Source of the DNA: Alphaproteobacteria bacterium UBA2954
GTDB taxonomy: Bacteria; Pseudomonadota; Alphaproteobacteria; Puniceispirillales; Puniceispirillaceae
Direction: 5' to 3'
NCBI GenBank assembly: GCA_002348585.1
Contig: DEBO01000149.1
Location: 6,146-14,737, forward strand
DNA length: 8,592 nucleotides
In this document: positions 1 through 7,027 of the stretch, in pieces
Layout: every line of letters begins with the position of its first letter
How positions within the stretch are numbered: the stretch's first letter is position 1
Position numbers and translations under genes: made by a program
Notes under the pieces: model-generated
Told to the model about the DNA's origin: nothing
What the model saw: only the letters and a program-made list of their open reading frames with translations
Database searches by the model: none

Positions 1-978
1 CAGTCAATTTTAGATGCTGAAACCCGCATAGGCCCTTATAAAATTGTCACCCCGCTCCTTACTTCAGACAGGCTTAATCAGAAGCTGCCTTTTGATTTAT
101 TTGTCAAAGCAGACTGTCTCCAACGCACAGGTTCTTTTAAATTTAGAGGCGCCTGTAACGCTGTGTTTTCACTCAGTGTATTGAATAAGCCTATCTTGGC
201 TTATTCAAGTGGCAATCACGCACAAGCAGTGGCCCTTGCTGCTCGTTTATCAGGGCGGAAAGCTACAATTGTGATGCCTGAAGATGCCCCTTTGGCAAAG
301 ATTGAGGGAACCCGGTCTTACGGCGCTGATGTTGTCTTATATGATCGCTACACGCAGAGCAGAGAAGAGATTGGTGCAAAGCTGGCTAAAGAACAGTCAG
401 CAGAGCTGATTCCCCCATATGATGATGAACGCGTGATTGCAGGGCAAGGGACAGCTGGCCTTGAAATAACTTCACAGTTGAACAGCCTTCAGCGAGAACT
501 GGATATGTTTTTTTGTTGTTGTGGCGGAGGCGGATTAATGGCTGGCACAGCTCTTGCGCTTAGTGAGCATTTCAGACAAGCCAAATTATACACAGTAGAG
601 CCTGACGGGCTTGATGATACTGCACGCTCACTTGCATCGGGCAAGCGGCAGACAAATGACCCTTCAGCCAGATCTATTTGTGATGCTATTGTCACACCAT
701 CACCGGGACTGCTCACCTTTCCTATTGTGCAGAGCAAGGCGGCTGGCGGAAAAGTTGTTACAGATGAGGAAGCTCTGTCTGCGATGAAAACCGCGTGGGA
801 TTATTTCAAACTGACTGTTGAGCCAGGAGGCGCTGTTGCGCTGGCAGCATCCTTAAAGCAAGAAGTCATTGCTAGCCACACCGGCGACAAACGCAAGACT
901 GTTGTTGCTATACTCTCTGGAGGCAACTGTGATCAGGATATATTTGCGCAGGCCTTGGCCTCCCCTACTCTCATCTAG
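1..978 (+). CDS. Serine/threonine dehydratase-type PLP enzyme (5' partial)
   Basis: This is a fold-type II PLP enzyme of the threonine/serine dehydratase and serine racemase family; such enzymes deaminate L-serine or L-threonine to the 2-oxo acid in the cytoplasm. The frame is open from the first base and no credible start is visible, so the N-terminus lies outside the window; 325 codons remain against roughly 320-330 for the family, so little is missing. Visible motifs, numbered in the fragment: SFKFRG with the PLP Schiff-base lysine at 47, SSGNHAQ at 69-75, the phosphate-binding GGGGL loop at 175-179, a metal-site-like E-P-x-x-x-D-D at 200-206, and LSGGN near the C-terminus. The three cysteines just before the glycine loop are unusual. 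It converges on the DMGDH-like gene with 7 bp between stops. A role turning serine derived from glycine into pyruvate would suit its neighbours but is inferred. Threonine, serine or hydroxyaspartate could be the substrate. Confidence 0.88.
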   Translation, partial: QSILDAETRIGPYKIVTPLLTSDRLNQKLPFDLFVKADCLQRTGSFKFRGACNAVFSLSVLNKPILAYSSGNHAQAVALAARLSGRKATIVMPEDAPLAKIEGTRSYGADVVLYDRYTQSREEIGAKLAKEQSAELIPPYDDERVIAGQGTAGLEITSQLNSLQRELDMFFCCCGGGGLMAGTALALSEHFRQAKLYTVEPDGLDDTARSLASGKRQTNDPSARSICDAIVTPSPGLLTFPIVQSKAAGGKVVTDEEALSAMKTAWDYFKLTVEPGGAVALAASLKQEVIASHTGDKRKTVVAILSGGNCDQDIFAQALASPTLI

Positions 979-985
979 TTATCTG

Positions 986-3418
986 TTAACTGCGCATACG
1001 ACTGGCATTACTGTCAAATAGAGGCTGTTTTTGCATCTTTGCAGAAAGCATTTCAGCGAGAAGCTCAACCGACCATCCATCTTCCTGTTCAGCTAGTTCA
1101 GTGCGCACATAGCCCATCGCCATAGACACGCCTGAGGCATGTGCATACCCGCCTGAGGTGACCCAGCCAGCAATTTCACCTTTATAGAAAATCGGCTCAT
1201 CACCAATTACATCAGCATCCTTTGTTTCTATAATAAAATTGCGCAAACGATGTGCACCGCCAGCTTGACTTGAAGCCTTTGCCGCTGCCTCTTTACCAAT
1301 AAAATTAGCAGCCTTTTCAAAAGCACAGAAGCGCTCCAGCCCCGTTTCATTTGGATAGTAAACCGGCCGAAACTCACGTAGCCAGCTGCCAAAGTTTTTT
1401 TCAAGACGCAGAGCGTTTAGTGCGCGGCTACCAAATAAGCCAATTTTGTAAATTTCACCAACTGCCATAAGATCATCAAACAGGCGGCGATGATATTCAG
1501 GCTTTACCCATATTTCATAGCCCAGATCACCTGTGTAGCTTATCCGGCCAACAAGTGCCGGAACCATTCCTAAATTCATATCGCGGATAGCCATAAACTT
1601 AAAGGCTTCATGGCTGACATCTGCAGGGGTCAGGCGGGCCAAAACAGCACGTGATTGCGGACCAGCAATGGTAAGCCCGCACAAGCCCAACCCTTCTGAT
1701 GTGATGACCACAGACCCGTTATCTGGTAAATGGGATAGAAACCAACGCATATGATAATCTTCAGCAAGTCCAGAGCCAATCAGCAGATAGGAACCATCCT
1801 CAAGACAAGCCAGAGAAAAATCACCGATCACGCGGCCATCTTCCTTCAGCATGGGTGCCAAGGTCATTCGGCCGGGCCCAGGCAAACGGCAAGCAAGTAT
1901 GTTGTCAAGCCATGCAGTTGCACTCTTTCCCGTGACCCTGTACTTCGCGAAGTTTGAAATATCTGCTAGACCGACTGACTGGCGCACTGTTTGCACCTCA
2001 TTGCTAACGTGTGCAAAATCGGTTGAGCGGCGCCAGGAGAACTCTTCTACCACCCCTGCCGGAGCAAACCAAAGCGGCATTTCAAGGCCAAAAGTTGCTC
2101 CGAATTGTGCGCCAGCTGCCGACAGTCGGTCATAAATTGGTGTCGTGGCAAGCGGCCGGCCAGCTATCAACTCTTCATTTGGGTAACGAATTGAAAAGCG
2201 GCGCGAGTAATTCTCGCGAACTCTGGCGTTGGTAAAACCCATGGTGGCATAGTCTCCAAACCGGCTGACATCCATGGCCCAGACATCAAAACCCGGATCC
2301 CCATTCACAATCCAATTAGCCAAGGCCAGCCCCACACCCCCGCCTTGAGAAAAGCCAGCCATTACAGCACAAGCTGACCAGTAATTTGTCATGCCTTTGA
2401 CAGGCCCTATTAAGGGGTTGCCATCAGGTGCAAATGTGAACGGTCCATTAATGATCTTACGAATACCTGCATTCTGAAATGCTGGAAAATGCTCAAAACC
2501 AACTTCCAGAGACGGGGCAATCCGGTCAATATCAGGCTCAAGTAATTCATGACCGAATGACCATGGTGTTGTCTGTTCTGACCATGGACGACACGCTTTT
2601 TCGTAGGTGCCCATCAACATGCCACTACGTTCCTGGCGCAGATACAGCTCACCATCAAAATCAACGGCATGCAGCATTTCAGCACCTGACGTCTCGTTAA
2701 AGGCTTTGACCTCAGGCATGTCTTCAGTAAGCAGATACATATGTTCCATCGCAAGGACGGGCAATTCCAGACCGACCATTCGGCCAATTTCACGTGCCCA
2801 CAGCCCGCCAGCGTTAACTATATGTTCAGCCCTGATCTCACCTTTAATAGTTTTGATTTTCCATGTGCCGTCAGCATCTTGCGACAGGGCATCCACCTTT
2901 GTCTGGGTTTCGACGATGGCGCCATTTTTGCGCGCCGCCTTTGCGTAGGCATGAGTAACCCCATATGGATCGCAATGCCCCTCGATGGGATCGTATAAGG
3001 CCCCAACAAACTTTGAAGGATCCAATAAAGGCATCAACTCAGCTGCGCGTTTAGCAGTGATAATTTCAAGATCATCCATGCCAAGGTATTTGCCCTTGGC
3101 ATAAACCCCTTTGAGCCAATCAAATCGCTCTTGCGTCGCCGCAAGCATCACACCCCCAGTCATATGTAAACCAATATCCTGACCTGACAGTTCCTCTATT
3201 TCCTTATACAAGCTGATGGTATATTGCTGCAGCTTTGCAACATTTGGATCACCATTAATCGTATGCATACCGCCGGCCGCATGCCATGTAGAGCCAGAAG
3301 TCAAGTCAGACCGTTCTACAAGCATAACATCTTTACACCCCAAATTCGTAAGGTGATACAAAACAGATGTGCCAACAACGCCACCACCAATGATGACCAC
3401 TTTTGCTTGAGTTTTCAT
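986..3418 (-). CDS. Dimethylglycine dehydrogenase-like FAD oxidoreductase with GcvT domain
   Basis: This 810-aa protein has the architecture of dimethylglycine/sarcosine/pyruvate-dehydrogenase-regulatory flavoproteins. An N-terminal DAO-type FAD domain spans about 5-370, with the dinucleotide motif VVIIGGGVVG at 7-16 and TWHAAG at 44-49. His46 matches the covalent FAD-attachment histidine of the family. PFTFAPDGNPLIG (326-338) is a conserved late motif of this domain. A central FAD-oxidoreductase segment (about 372-430) follows, then a GcvT-like folate-binding domain (about 435-690) and a GcvT C-terminal barrel (about 720-805). The family oxidises N-methyl groups and passes the one-carbon unit to tetrahydrofolate. 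I chose the ATG at 3416-3418 because it puts the FAD motif at the N-terminus and has GGGGA 11 nt upstream; the frame stays open to 3535, but that extension overlaps the upstream gene. It lies 52 bp after the MttB-like gene, probably in one operon. The substrate could be dimethylglycine, sarcosine or another methylated amine. Confidence 0.9.
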   Translation of the reverse strand: MKTQAKVVIIGGGVVGTSVLYHLTNLGCKDVMLVERSDLTSGSTWHAAGGMHTINGDPNVAKLQQYTISLYKEIEELSGQDIGLHMTGGVMLAATQERFDWLKGVYAKGKYLGMDDLEIITAKRAAELMPLLDPSKFVGALYDPIEGHCDPYGVTHAYAKAARKNGAIVETQTKVDALSQDADGTWKIKTIKGEIRAEHIVNAGGLWAREIGRMVGLELPVLAMEHMYLLTEDMPEVKAFNETSGAEMLHAVDFDGELYLRQERSGMLMGTYEKACRPWSEQTTPWSFGHELLEPDIDRIAPSLEVGFEHFPAFQNAGIRKIINGPFTFAPDGNPLIGPVKGMTNYWSACAVMAGFSQGGGVGLALANWIVNGDPGFDVWAMDVSRFGDYATMGFTNARVRENYSRRFSIRYPNEELIAGRPLATTPIYDRLSAAGAQFGATFGLEMPLWFAPAGVVEEFSWRRSTDFAHVSNEVQTVRQSVGLADISNFAKYRVTGKSATAWLDNILACRLPGPGRMTLAPMLKEDGRVIGDFSLACLEDGSYLLIGSGLAEDYHMRWFLSHLPDNGSVVITSEGLGLCGLTIAGPQSRAVLARLTPADVSHEAFKFMAIRDMNLGMVPALVGRISYTGDLGYEIWVKPEYHRRLFDDLMAVGEIYKIGLFGSRALNALRLEKNFGSWLREFRPVYYPNETGLERFCAFEKAANFIGKEAAAKASSQAGGAHRLRNFIIETKDADVIGDEPIFYKGEIAGWVTSGGYAHASGVSMAMGYVRTELAEQEDGWSVELLAEMLSAKMQKQPLFDSNASRMRS

Positions 3419-3470
3419 ATTTACATAGTTCCCCAATATTAGTCCTGTTACCAAAACCAGATAAGCACTT

Positions 3471-5018
3471 TCAATAATCTGTTGGCGCGCCACCTTCTTC
3501 AATGCGCTTTGCGACAAACTCCTGTAATTCTTCATTTATGGCAGGATCCAGATGCGGCGGTTCATATTCGTGCAGTATTTGTTTAAATTGGTGATTTGCT
3601 CGGTCATGCGTCCAAACTGCGCCAGCTTCCTCCCAACTCTCATAATTTGACCAATCTGAAAGTAGCGGACTGTAATAGGCAGATTTATAACGGTCTTGAG
3701 TATGTGAACACCCAAAGAAATGGCCATCATGACCGACCTCTCTGACTGCTTCAAGCGCCAGTTCTTTATCATCAATTTTAATGCTATGCTGCGTGTATAT
3801 GATCTGCTGGAGCATTTCACAATCGATTACAAATTTCTCAAAACTGGCTGTCAGGCCGCCCTCCAGCCAACCAGCCGCATGATAAATCATATTTGACCAG
3901 CCCTGCTGACAGGCCTGAAGTGAAAATGAAGACTCCCAAATTGCTTGTGCATCTGGCGCATTGGCTGCATTGGCATTTGATGTCCGCAACGGCAGATTAT
4001 AATATCGGGCCATTTGACCTGAAATCTGCATCGCACGTACATATTCTGGCGTTCCAAACGCAGGCGCTCCTGATTTCATATCAACATTACTTGTGAATGC
4101 CCCATAAACAACAGGCGCCCCTGGATTTACCGTCTGCAAAAGCGCAATAGCCGCAAGAGCTTCTGCATTCTGCTGTGTAATTGCCCCAACGATGGTCACA
4201 GGAGCCATCGCACCAGACAGAGTAAAGGGCGTGACCACGACCGGTTGTCCACGCCGGGCAAGCCTCATCGCCCCATCCAGCATTGGATAGTCATGCTTCA
4301 ATGGCGATGTTGAATTGATATTAGTAAACATATGTGGGCTGGCATCAAATGCTTCATGGCTAAGCCCACTGGCAATCCGAACCATCTCCATTACATCCTC
4401 AATCCGCTCTTTGCCCAACGAATAGCCATGTAAAACCTTATCTGTGAGACAGAGCTTATCATAGGTGCAGTGCAGATGCCGCACAGAAGGATGAAGATCA
4501 AGTGGTTCGACAGGATACCCCCCAATGAAATGGATACAGTTATAGGCTTGGGATAAGCGAAGCAAATTCTGAAAGTCTTCACGCGTCCCGCTTCGCCGCC
4601 CCCTTTCATTATCCATCACATTTGGCGGTGACGACACCTGTCCAAAATTAAAATAATGTTCGCCTATTTTAAGGCTGTGTTCAGAGTTACGTGGTGTAAG
4701 TGTAAATTGACTGGGGGCTGTTTTGATTATTTCAGGCACCCACTGCCGGTCCATTTTCACAATTTTTGTGCTGGAATTCACATCACATCCTGCGGATGCC
4801 AGAATATCTAGCGCCTCATCATTAAGGAACATGATGCCTATGCTGTCTAATATATCCAGACTAGCTTCATGAATCGCCTCGATTTGGTCGGATGATAAAG
4901 GCGTTAGTGGAGGGTCCACATAACTAGGCTGATTCCAGCTCAACTGGTTGGCCAGAGCTGTCGGTGATCCAGATGATCTCCCCCGCCTTTTCGTGCTGCG
5001 CCTTTCTGCCTGTCCCAT
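3471..5018 (-). CDS. MttB-family (trimethylamine methyltransferase-like) protein, non-pyrrolysine
   Basis: This 515-aa protein belongs to the MttB superfamily, which contains pyrrolysine-dependent trimethylamine methyltransferases and non-pyrrolysine members such as the glycine betaine methyltransferase MtgB. Family-like stretches include SPLKHDYPMLDGAM (about 238-251), GQPVVVTPFTLSGAMAPVT (257-275), GAPVVYGAF (300-308), ASFEKFVIDCEM (391-402) and VGHDGHFFG with nearby HT (428-440). The frame is complete with no internal TAG, so no pyrrolysine is encoded. The basic N-terminus (RRSTKRRGR) looks disordered. I chose the ATG at 5016-5018 because GGGGGA ends 4 nt upstream; the frame extends only to a TTG at 5030. 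It precedes the DMGDH-like gene by 52 bp, which suggests that it supplies that enzyme's substrate, for example dimethylglycine from glycine betaine. That role is inferred. No corrinoid protein or reactivase gene is visible in the window. Confidence 0.88.
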   Translation of the reverse strand: MGQAERRSTKRRGRSSGSPTALANQLSWNQPSYVDPPLTPLSSDQIEAIHEASLDILDSIGIMFLNDEALDILASAGCDVNSSTKIVKMDRQWVPEIIKTAPSQFTLTPRNSEHSLKIGEHYFNFGQVSSPPNVMDNERGRRSGTREDFQNLLRLSQAYNCIHFIGGYPVEPLDLHPSVRHLHCTYDKLCLTDKVLHGYSLGKERIEDVMEMVRIASGLSHEAFDASPHMFTNINSTSPLKHDYPMLDGAMRLARRGQPVVVTPFTLSGAMAPVTIVGAITQQNAEALAAIALLQTVNPGAPVVYGAFTSNVDMKSGAPAFGTPEYVRAMQISGQMARYYNLPLRTSNANAANAPDAQAIWESSFSLQACQQGWSNMIYHAAGWLEGGLTASFEKFVIDCEMLQQIIYTQHSIKIDDKELALEAVREVGHDGHFFGCSHTQDRYKSAYYSPLLSDWSNYESWEEAGAVWTHDRANHQFKQILHEYEPPHLDPAINEELQEFVAKRIEEGGAPTDY

Positions 5019-5113
5019 AACATCCCCCAATTAGCCATACCAAAAGGCTAGGTGAGCTACTTAGGGTAATTGTTTTAAACAGGACCGATTATCGCCCAGC
5101 CCCGCCATTGCCG
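5019..5113. other. Intergenic gap between hpf and the MttB-like gene
   Basis: This gap should hold the start of the MttB/DMGDH transcript if that pair has its own promoter. I see a good -10-like GATAAT on the minus strand, but no acceptable -35 element at 16-18 bp from it. I see no stem followed by a T-run that would terminate hpf. Read-through from hpf therefore cannot be excluded. Confidence 0.4.
5023..5028 (-). promoter_or_regulatory. Ribosome binding site of the MttB-like gene
   Basis: GGGGGA on the minus strand lies 4 nt before the ATG at 5016-5018. It decides the start against the in-frame TTG at 5030 and the out-of-frame ATG at 5021-5023. A weak 5-bp inverted repeat (TAGCC/GGCTA, 5032-5036 with 5046-5050) lies just upstream. 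Confidence 0.6.
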
Positions 5114-5734
5114 TTAGCTCGCCGAGGCTGATAGCTCTCTGTTCCCACGCGGATCAACCCAACCAATAGTGCCATCAGACCGACGATGAAGCATGTTCAG
5201 ACCCAGATGTCCTGCATTACGAAATAACAGACATTGGTCACCGCTTAATTCCAACCGCATCACTGCCTGTTCAACGCTCATACTTTCAACTTCATAGGAT
5301 AATTCAGCAATTACAGGCAAGGCTTCATCATCATTCTCTGCTGCACGCTCTGGTGTTTGGTCATTTTGCAACTGGTGCACCCCAGCATAAAAAGACATAG
5401 GGGCAAATTGAATATCCTCAACAACAGGTGAAGGAGTGTTGCGGTGATTTTTCAGCCGCCGTTTATGGCGACGCAGTCGCTTTTCCGCATGTTCGGCAGC
5501 AGAATCCAAAGCTGCATGCGCATCACGAGCATAACCGCTTGATTCAAGTTCAATACGTTTGGTCAGATTGATCCGGATTTTCACCTCAAAACCAGATTCA
5601 GATTTTGCAAGCGTTACAGCCCCGCTGACAGCATTGGAAAAATACTTTTCAACAATTGCAAGAAGTGTTTCTCTTGCATGTTCTTGAAATGCTGCCCCTG
5701 TGTCCACATTACGGCCGGAAATATTCAAAATCAT
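5114..5734 (-). CDS. hpf: Long-form ribosome hibernation promoting factor (HPF/RaiA family)
   Basis: This 206-aa protein has the two-domain layout of long HPF, which binds the 30S subunit and dimerises 70S ribosomes into inactive 100S particles in stationary or starved cells. The N-terminal S30AE domain begins MILNISGRNVDTG and runs to about residue 98, ending in a very basic helix (EKRLRRHKRRLKNHR, 84-98). An acidic, variable linker follows (about 99-140). The C-terminal dimerisation domain (about 141-195) carries SMSVEQAVMRLELSG, FRNA, LNMLHRRSDGTIGWVDP. The ATG at 5732-5734 fits the family N-terminus and has GGGAGGT 9 nt upstream; an in-frame extension to 5806 runs through non-family sequence and would cross this ribosome binding site. 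Neither rpoN nor ptsN, frequent neighbours of hpf in proteobacteria, is present here. It has its own candidate promoter. Confidence 0.92.
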   Translation of the reverse strand: MILNISGRNVDTGAAFQEHARETLLAIVEKYFSNAVSGAVTLAKSESGFEVKIRINLTKRIELESSGYARDAHAALDSAAEHAEKRLRRHKRRLKNHRNTPSPVVEDIQFAPMSFYAGVHQLQNDQTPERAAENDDEALPVIAELSYEVESMSVEQAVMRLELSGDQCLLFRNAGHLGLNMLHRRSDGTIGWVDPRGNRELSASAS

Positions 5735-5743
5735 GTTTAATGT

Positions 5744-5750
5744 ACCTCCC
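5744..5750 (-). promoter_or_regulatory. Ribosome binding site of hpf, partly in a stem
   Basis: GGGAGGT on the minus strand is 9 nt before the hpf ATG and supports that start. Two of its G bases (5749-5750) could pair with CC at 5776-5777 as an extension of the 5-bp stem CGGAC/GTCCG (5752-5756 with 5770-5774, 13-nt loop, one mismatch between the helices). That would only partly hide the site; regulation by this fold is speculative. Confidence 0.5.
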
Positions 5751-5821
5751 ACGGACGTGATATATTCTGGTCCGAGGCACATAAACGCCTGAATAAGGTC
5801 GCCCAAAGGGCTTTTGAGCTA

Positions 5822-5840
5822 GTGGCGTTTTTTTGGCCAC
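5822..5840. repeat. Short inverted repeat in the hpf leader
   Basis: GTGGC (5822-5826) and GCCAC (5836-5840) form a 5-bp stem around a loop of G, seven T and G on the plus strand. On the minus strand, the direction of hpf transcription, the loop is A-rich and no T-run follows, so this is not a usual rho-independent terminator for the upstream gene. It may be incidental or a leader hairpin. Confidence 0.35.
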
Positions 5841-5855
5841 GACACCAATGAATTT

Positions 5856-5884
5856 ATTGTGACAGGCTTTTCATATCGTGGCAA
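5856..5884 (-). promoter_or_regulatory. Candidate sigma-70-type promoter for hpf
   Basis: Reading the minus strand, a -35-like TTGCCA (5884-5879, 5 of 6 matches to TTGACA) is separated by exactly 17 bp from a -10-like CACAAT (5861-5856, 4 of 6 matches to TATAAT). Transcription would begin near 5848, giving a leader of about 114 nt that contains two short inverted repeats. It lies inside the 181-bp gap after the dioxygenase-like gene, where a promoter is expected. The match is by eye only. Confidence 0.4.
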
Positions 5885-5915
5885 GTCATGAAAAAGTTTA
5901 AATTGTCGAAGCTGG

Positions 5916-6527
5916 CTAGCATTGCTCCTGACGGAAGCCAATCGACAAACGTCCGCCAACAACATTATCAACACCATGAAAAGGTCGCTGATCTTCCTGC
6001 TCGACATAATTAAAGCCAGGAGCTGGAAAGATCACAAGACGGCCCGGCTCATCTGACACAACCAAGCGATCTGTGCCTAGACGATCTGAACAGACAAATA
6101 ACTCAGACTGCCCATCAAGGGTTAGAATGAACACAAGATTTCGATACCGCAGACCATCTTTATGAATGCCAATACCCCGCGAATGGGCAGGATAACTCTG
6201 CACGGCACAATCATTAATCTTAACTTCAGATTCAAAAAGGCCCTGACGCTTTTGTTCAATGATTTTGCAGGCCCGCTCCAGCATTTGAGCGGCCAACTTA
6301 AAGCTGTTCTTGAGCGGCGCAGGAAAGCAAATGGAAAAATCCTGATAAACACCCTTGCCGACAAGAGGTTGCGCCTTTTTGAAGGGTAATGCAGTTGCCT
6401 CACGCCGCAAAAGTTCGATTTCTGTTTCTGCAAAAAAAAGAGGGTTGGCGAAGCCAGCATCCTGTAATGAGTGAACCGCTTTTACAAACACCTCTATACG
6501 TTTTTGATCAAGATGGAAATTATGCAT
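5916..6527 (-). CDS. 2OG-Fe(II) dioxygenase-like protein, substrate unknown
   Basis: This 203-aa protein looks like a small 2-oxoglutarate/Fe(II) dioxygenase with a double-stranded beta-helix core in its C-terminal half. The proposed facial triad is H122-x-D124 (in IGIHKDG) and H184 (in PFHGVDN); R193 in GGRLSIGFRQ is the likely 2-oxoglutarate-binding arginine. R193 and R199 give an R-x5-R tail resembling AlkB-type demethylases, although only nine residues separate H184 from R193 and the rest of the sequence is not clearly AlkB-like. The N-terminal 115 residues are not recognised. The ATG at 6525-6527 overlaps the end of the sprT-like gene by 8 bp, and without a clear ribosome binding site translation is probably coupled. 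The frame is open upstream to 6620, inside that gene, so a longer start is possible but less likely. Protein, nucleic acid or small-molecule hydroxylation are all possible. Confidence 0.75.
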   Translation of the reverse strand: MHNFHLDQKRIEVFVKAVHSLQDAGFANPLFFAETEIELLRREATALPFKKAQPLVGKGVYQDFSICFPAPLKNSFKLAAQMLERACKIIEQKRQGLFESEVKINDCAVQSYPAHSRGIGIHKDGLRYRNLVFILTLDGQSELFVCSDRLGTDRLVVSDEPGRLVIFPAPGFNYVEQEDQRPFHGVDNVVGGRLSIGFRQEQC

Positions 6528-7014
6528 CGTCTTGAGCCGGAACAAACTCGACATTGTGCTTGCATGAACTGCAGATAAGGCCTGATTTTCGACGATATCT
6601 CTCCACGGTAAAGCAACCATTCGGGCAGGTCATAACCCATCTGGCTTTTATGAATGTCAGATTATGGCAACGCATCGCAGAACAGCCGACCTCTCGGGCT
6701 TTACGCCTCCACACATCGTCGTGACCATGACTAGGTCCAACAAGAGCATGGGCAATTTCATGCAAGATCGTATCTTTGATATGCTCAAATGTAGCTTCAC
6801 GAGCATAATGGCGTGACAAAGAAATCGTCTTTGTACTGAAATTGCATAAGCCTGCCCGACGGCGCGCATGATCAAAACTGATGCGCCAGTTTTTCAGGCC
6901 ATGTTCTGCCAGCAGTCTATGCGCTAAATCCATCACGTCTTGAAGACGGCGCCTGGGCGGCATTTGCTGTTTTTTGTTCAGGTCCTCATTAGCTTTTGCT
7001 TGAATGACTGTCAT
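6520..7014 (-). CDS. SprT-like zinc metalloprotease
   Basis: This 164-aa protein carries the SprT-like domain, related to the eukaryotic DNA-protein crosslink protease Spartan. The catalytic zinc motif HEIAH is at 85-89 within DTILHEIAHAL, and a third ligand is probably H98 in SHGHDDVW. A C-terminal zinc ribbon is visible as CPNGC (C130, C134) and CSSC (C148, C151). The leading 20 residues are polar and variable; the domain starts near RRRLQDVMDLA. No signal peptide is present, so the protein should act in the cytoplasm. The ATG at 7012-7014 gives 13 bp to the soxG stop; Met18 is an alternative start with no better ribosome binding site. The gene is probably transcribed with soxA and soxG and overlaps the dioxygenase-like gene by 8 bp. 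The function of bacterial SprT-like proteins is poorly defined; a protease role on DNA-bound proteins is inferred from the family. Confidence 0.87.
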   Translation of the reverse strand: MTVIQAKANEDLNKKQQMPPRRRLQDVMDLAHRLLAEHGLKNWRISFDHARRRAGLCNFSTKTISLSRHYAREATFEHIKDTILHEIAHALVGPSHGHDDVWRRKAREVGCSAMRCHNLTFIKARWVMTCPNGCFTVERYRRKSGLICSSCKHNVEFVPAQDDA

Positions 7015-7027
7015 TTTCTGGTGTCCA

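Noticed and set aside
951..962. Palindrome AGGCCTTGGCCT at the end of the dehydratase as a terminator
   Set aside because: The loop would be only 2 nt and no T-run follows on either strand.
163..978. Start of the dehydratase at the GTG at 163
   Set aside because: The upstream frame is open to base 1 and encodes the PLP lysine motif SFKFRG, so GTG at 163 is an internal valine codon.
1751..2998. Several plus-strand open frames of 68 to 113 codons opposite the DMGDH-like gene
   Set aside because: They overlap one another and a strongly conserved enzyme gene on the other strand, and none shows a recognisable domain.
3419..3535. 39-residue N-terminal extension of the DMGDH-like protein, with a hydrophobic run that might look like a membrane segment
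   Set aside because: It overlaps the 3' end of the MttB-like gene by 65 bp, and the FAD motif of the family normally starts within about 10 residues of the N-terminus, as it does from 3418.
3471..5018. Pyrrolysine-encoding mttB
   Set aside because: The frame is continuous with no in-frame TAG before the terminal stop, so this is a non-pyrrolysine member.
5735..5806. 24-residue N-terminal extension of HPF
   Set aside because: The S30AE domain starts at MILNISGRN, and a good ribosome binding site lies inside the extension.
5819..6007. 62-aa minus-strand open frame across the end of the dioxygenase gene
   Set aside because: Most of it overlaps the dioxygenase in another frame and its product resembles no family. 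The non-overlapping part is better explained as the hpf promoter and leader.
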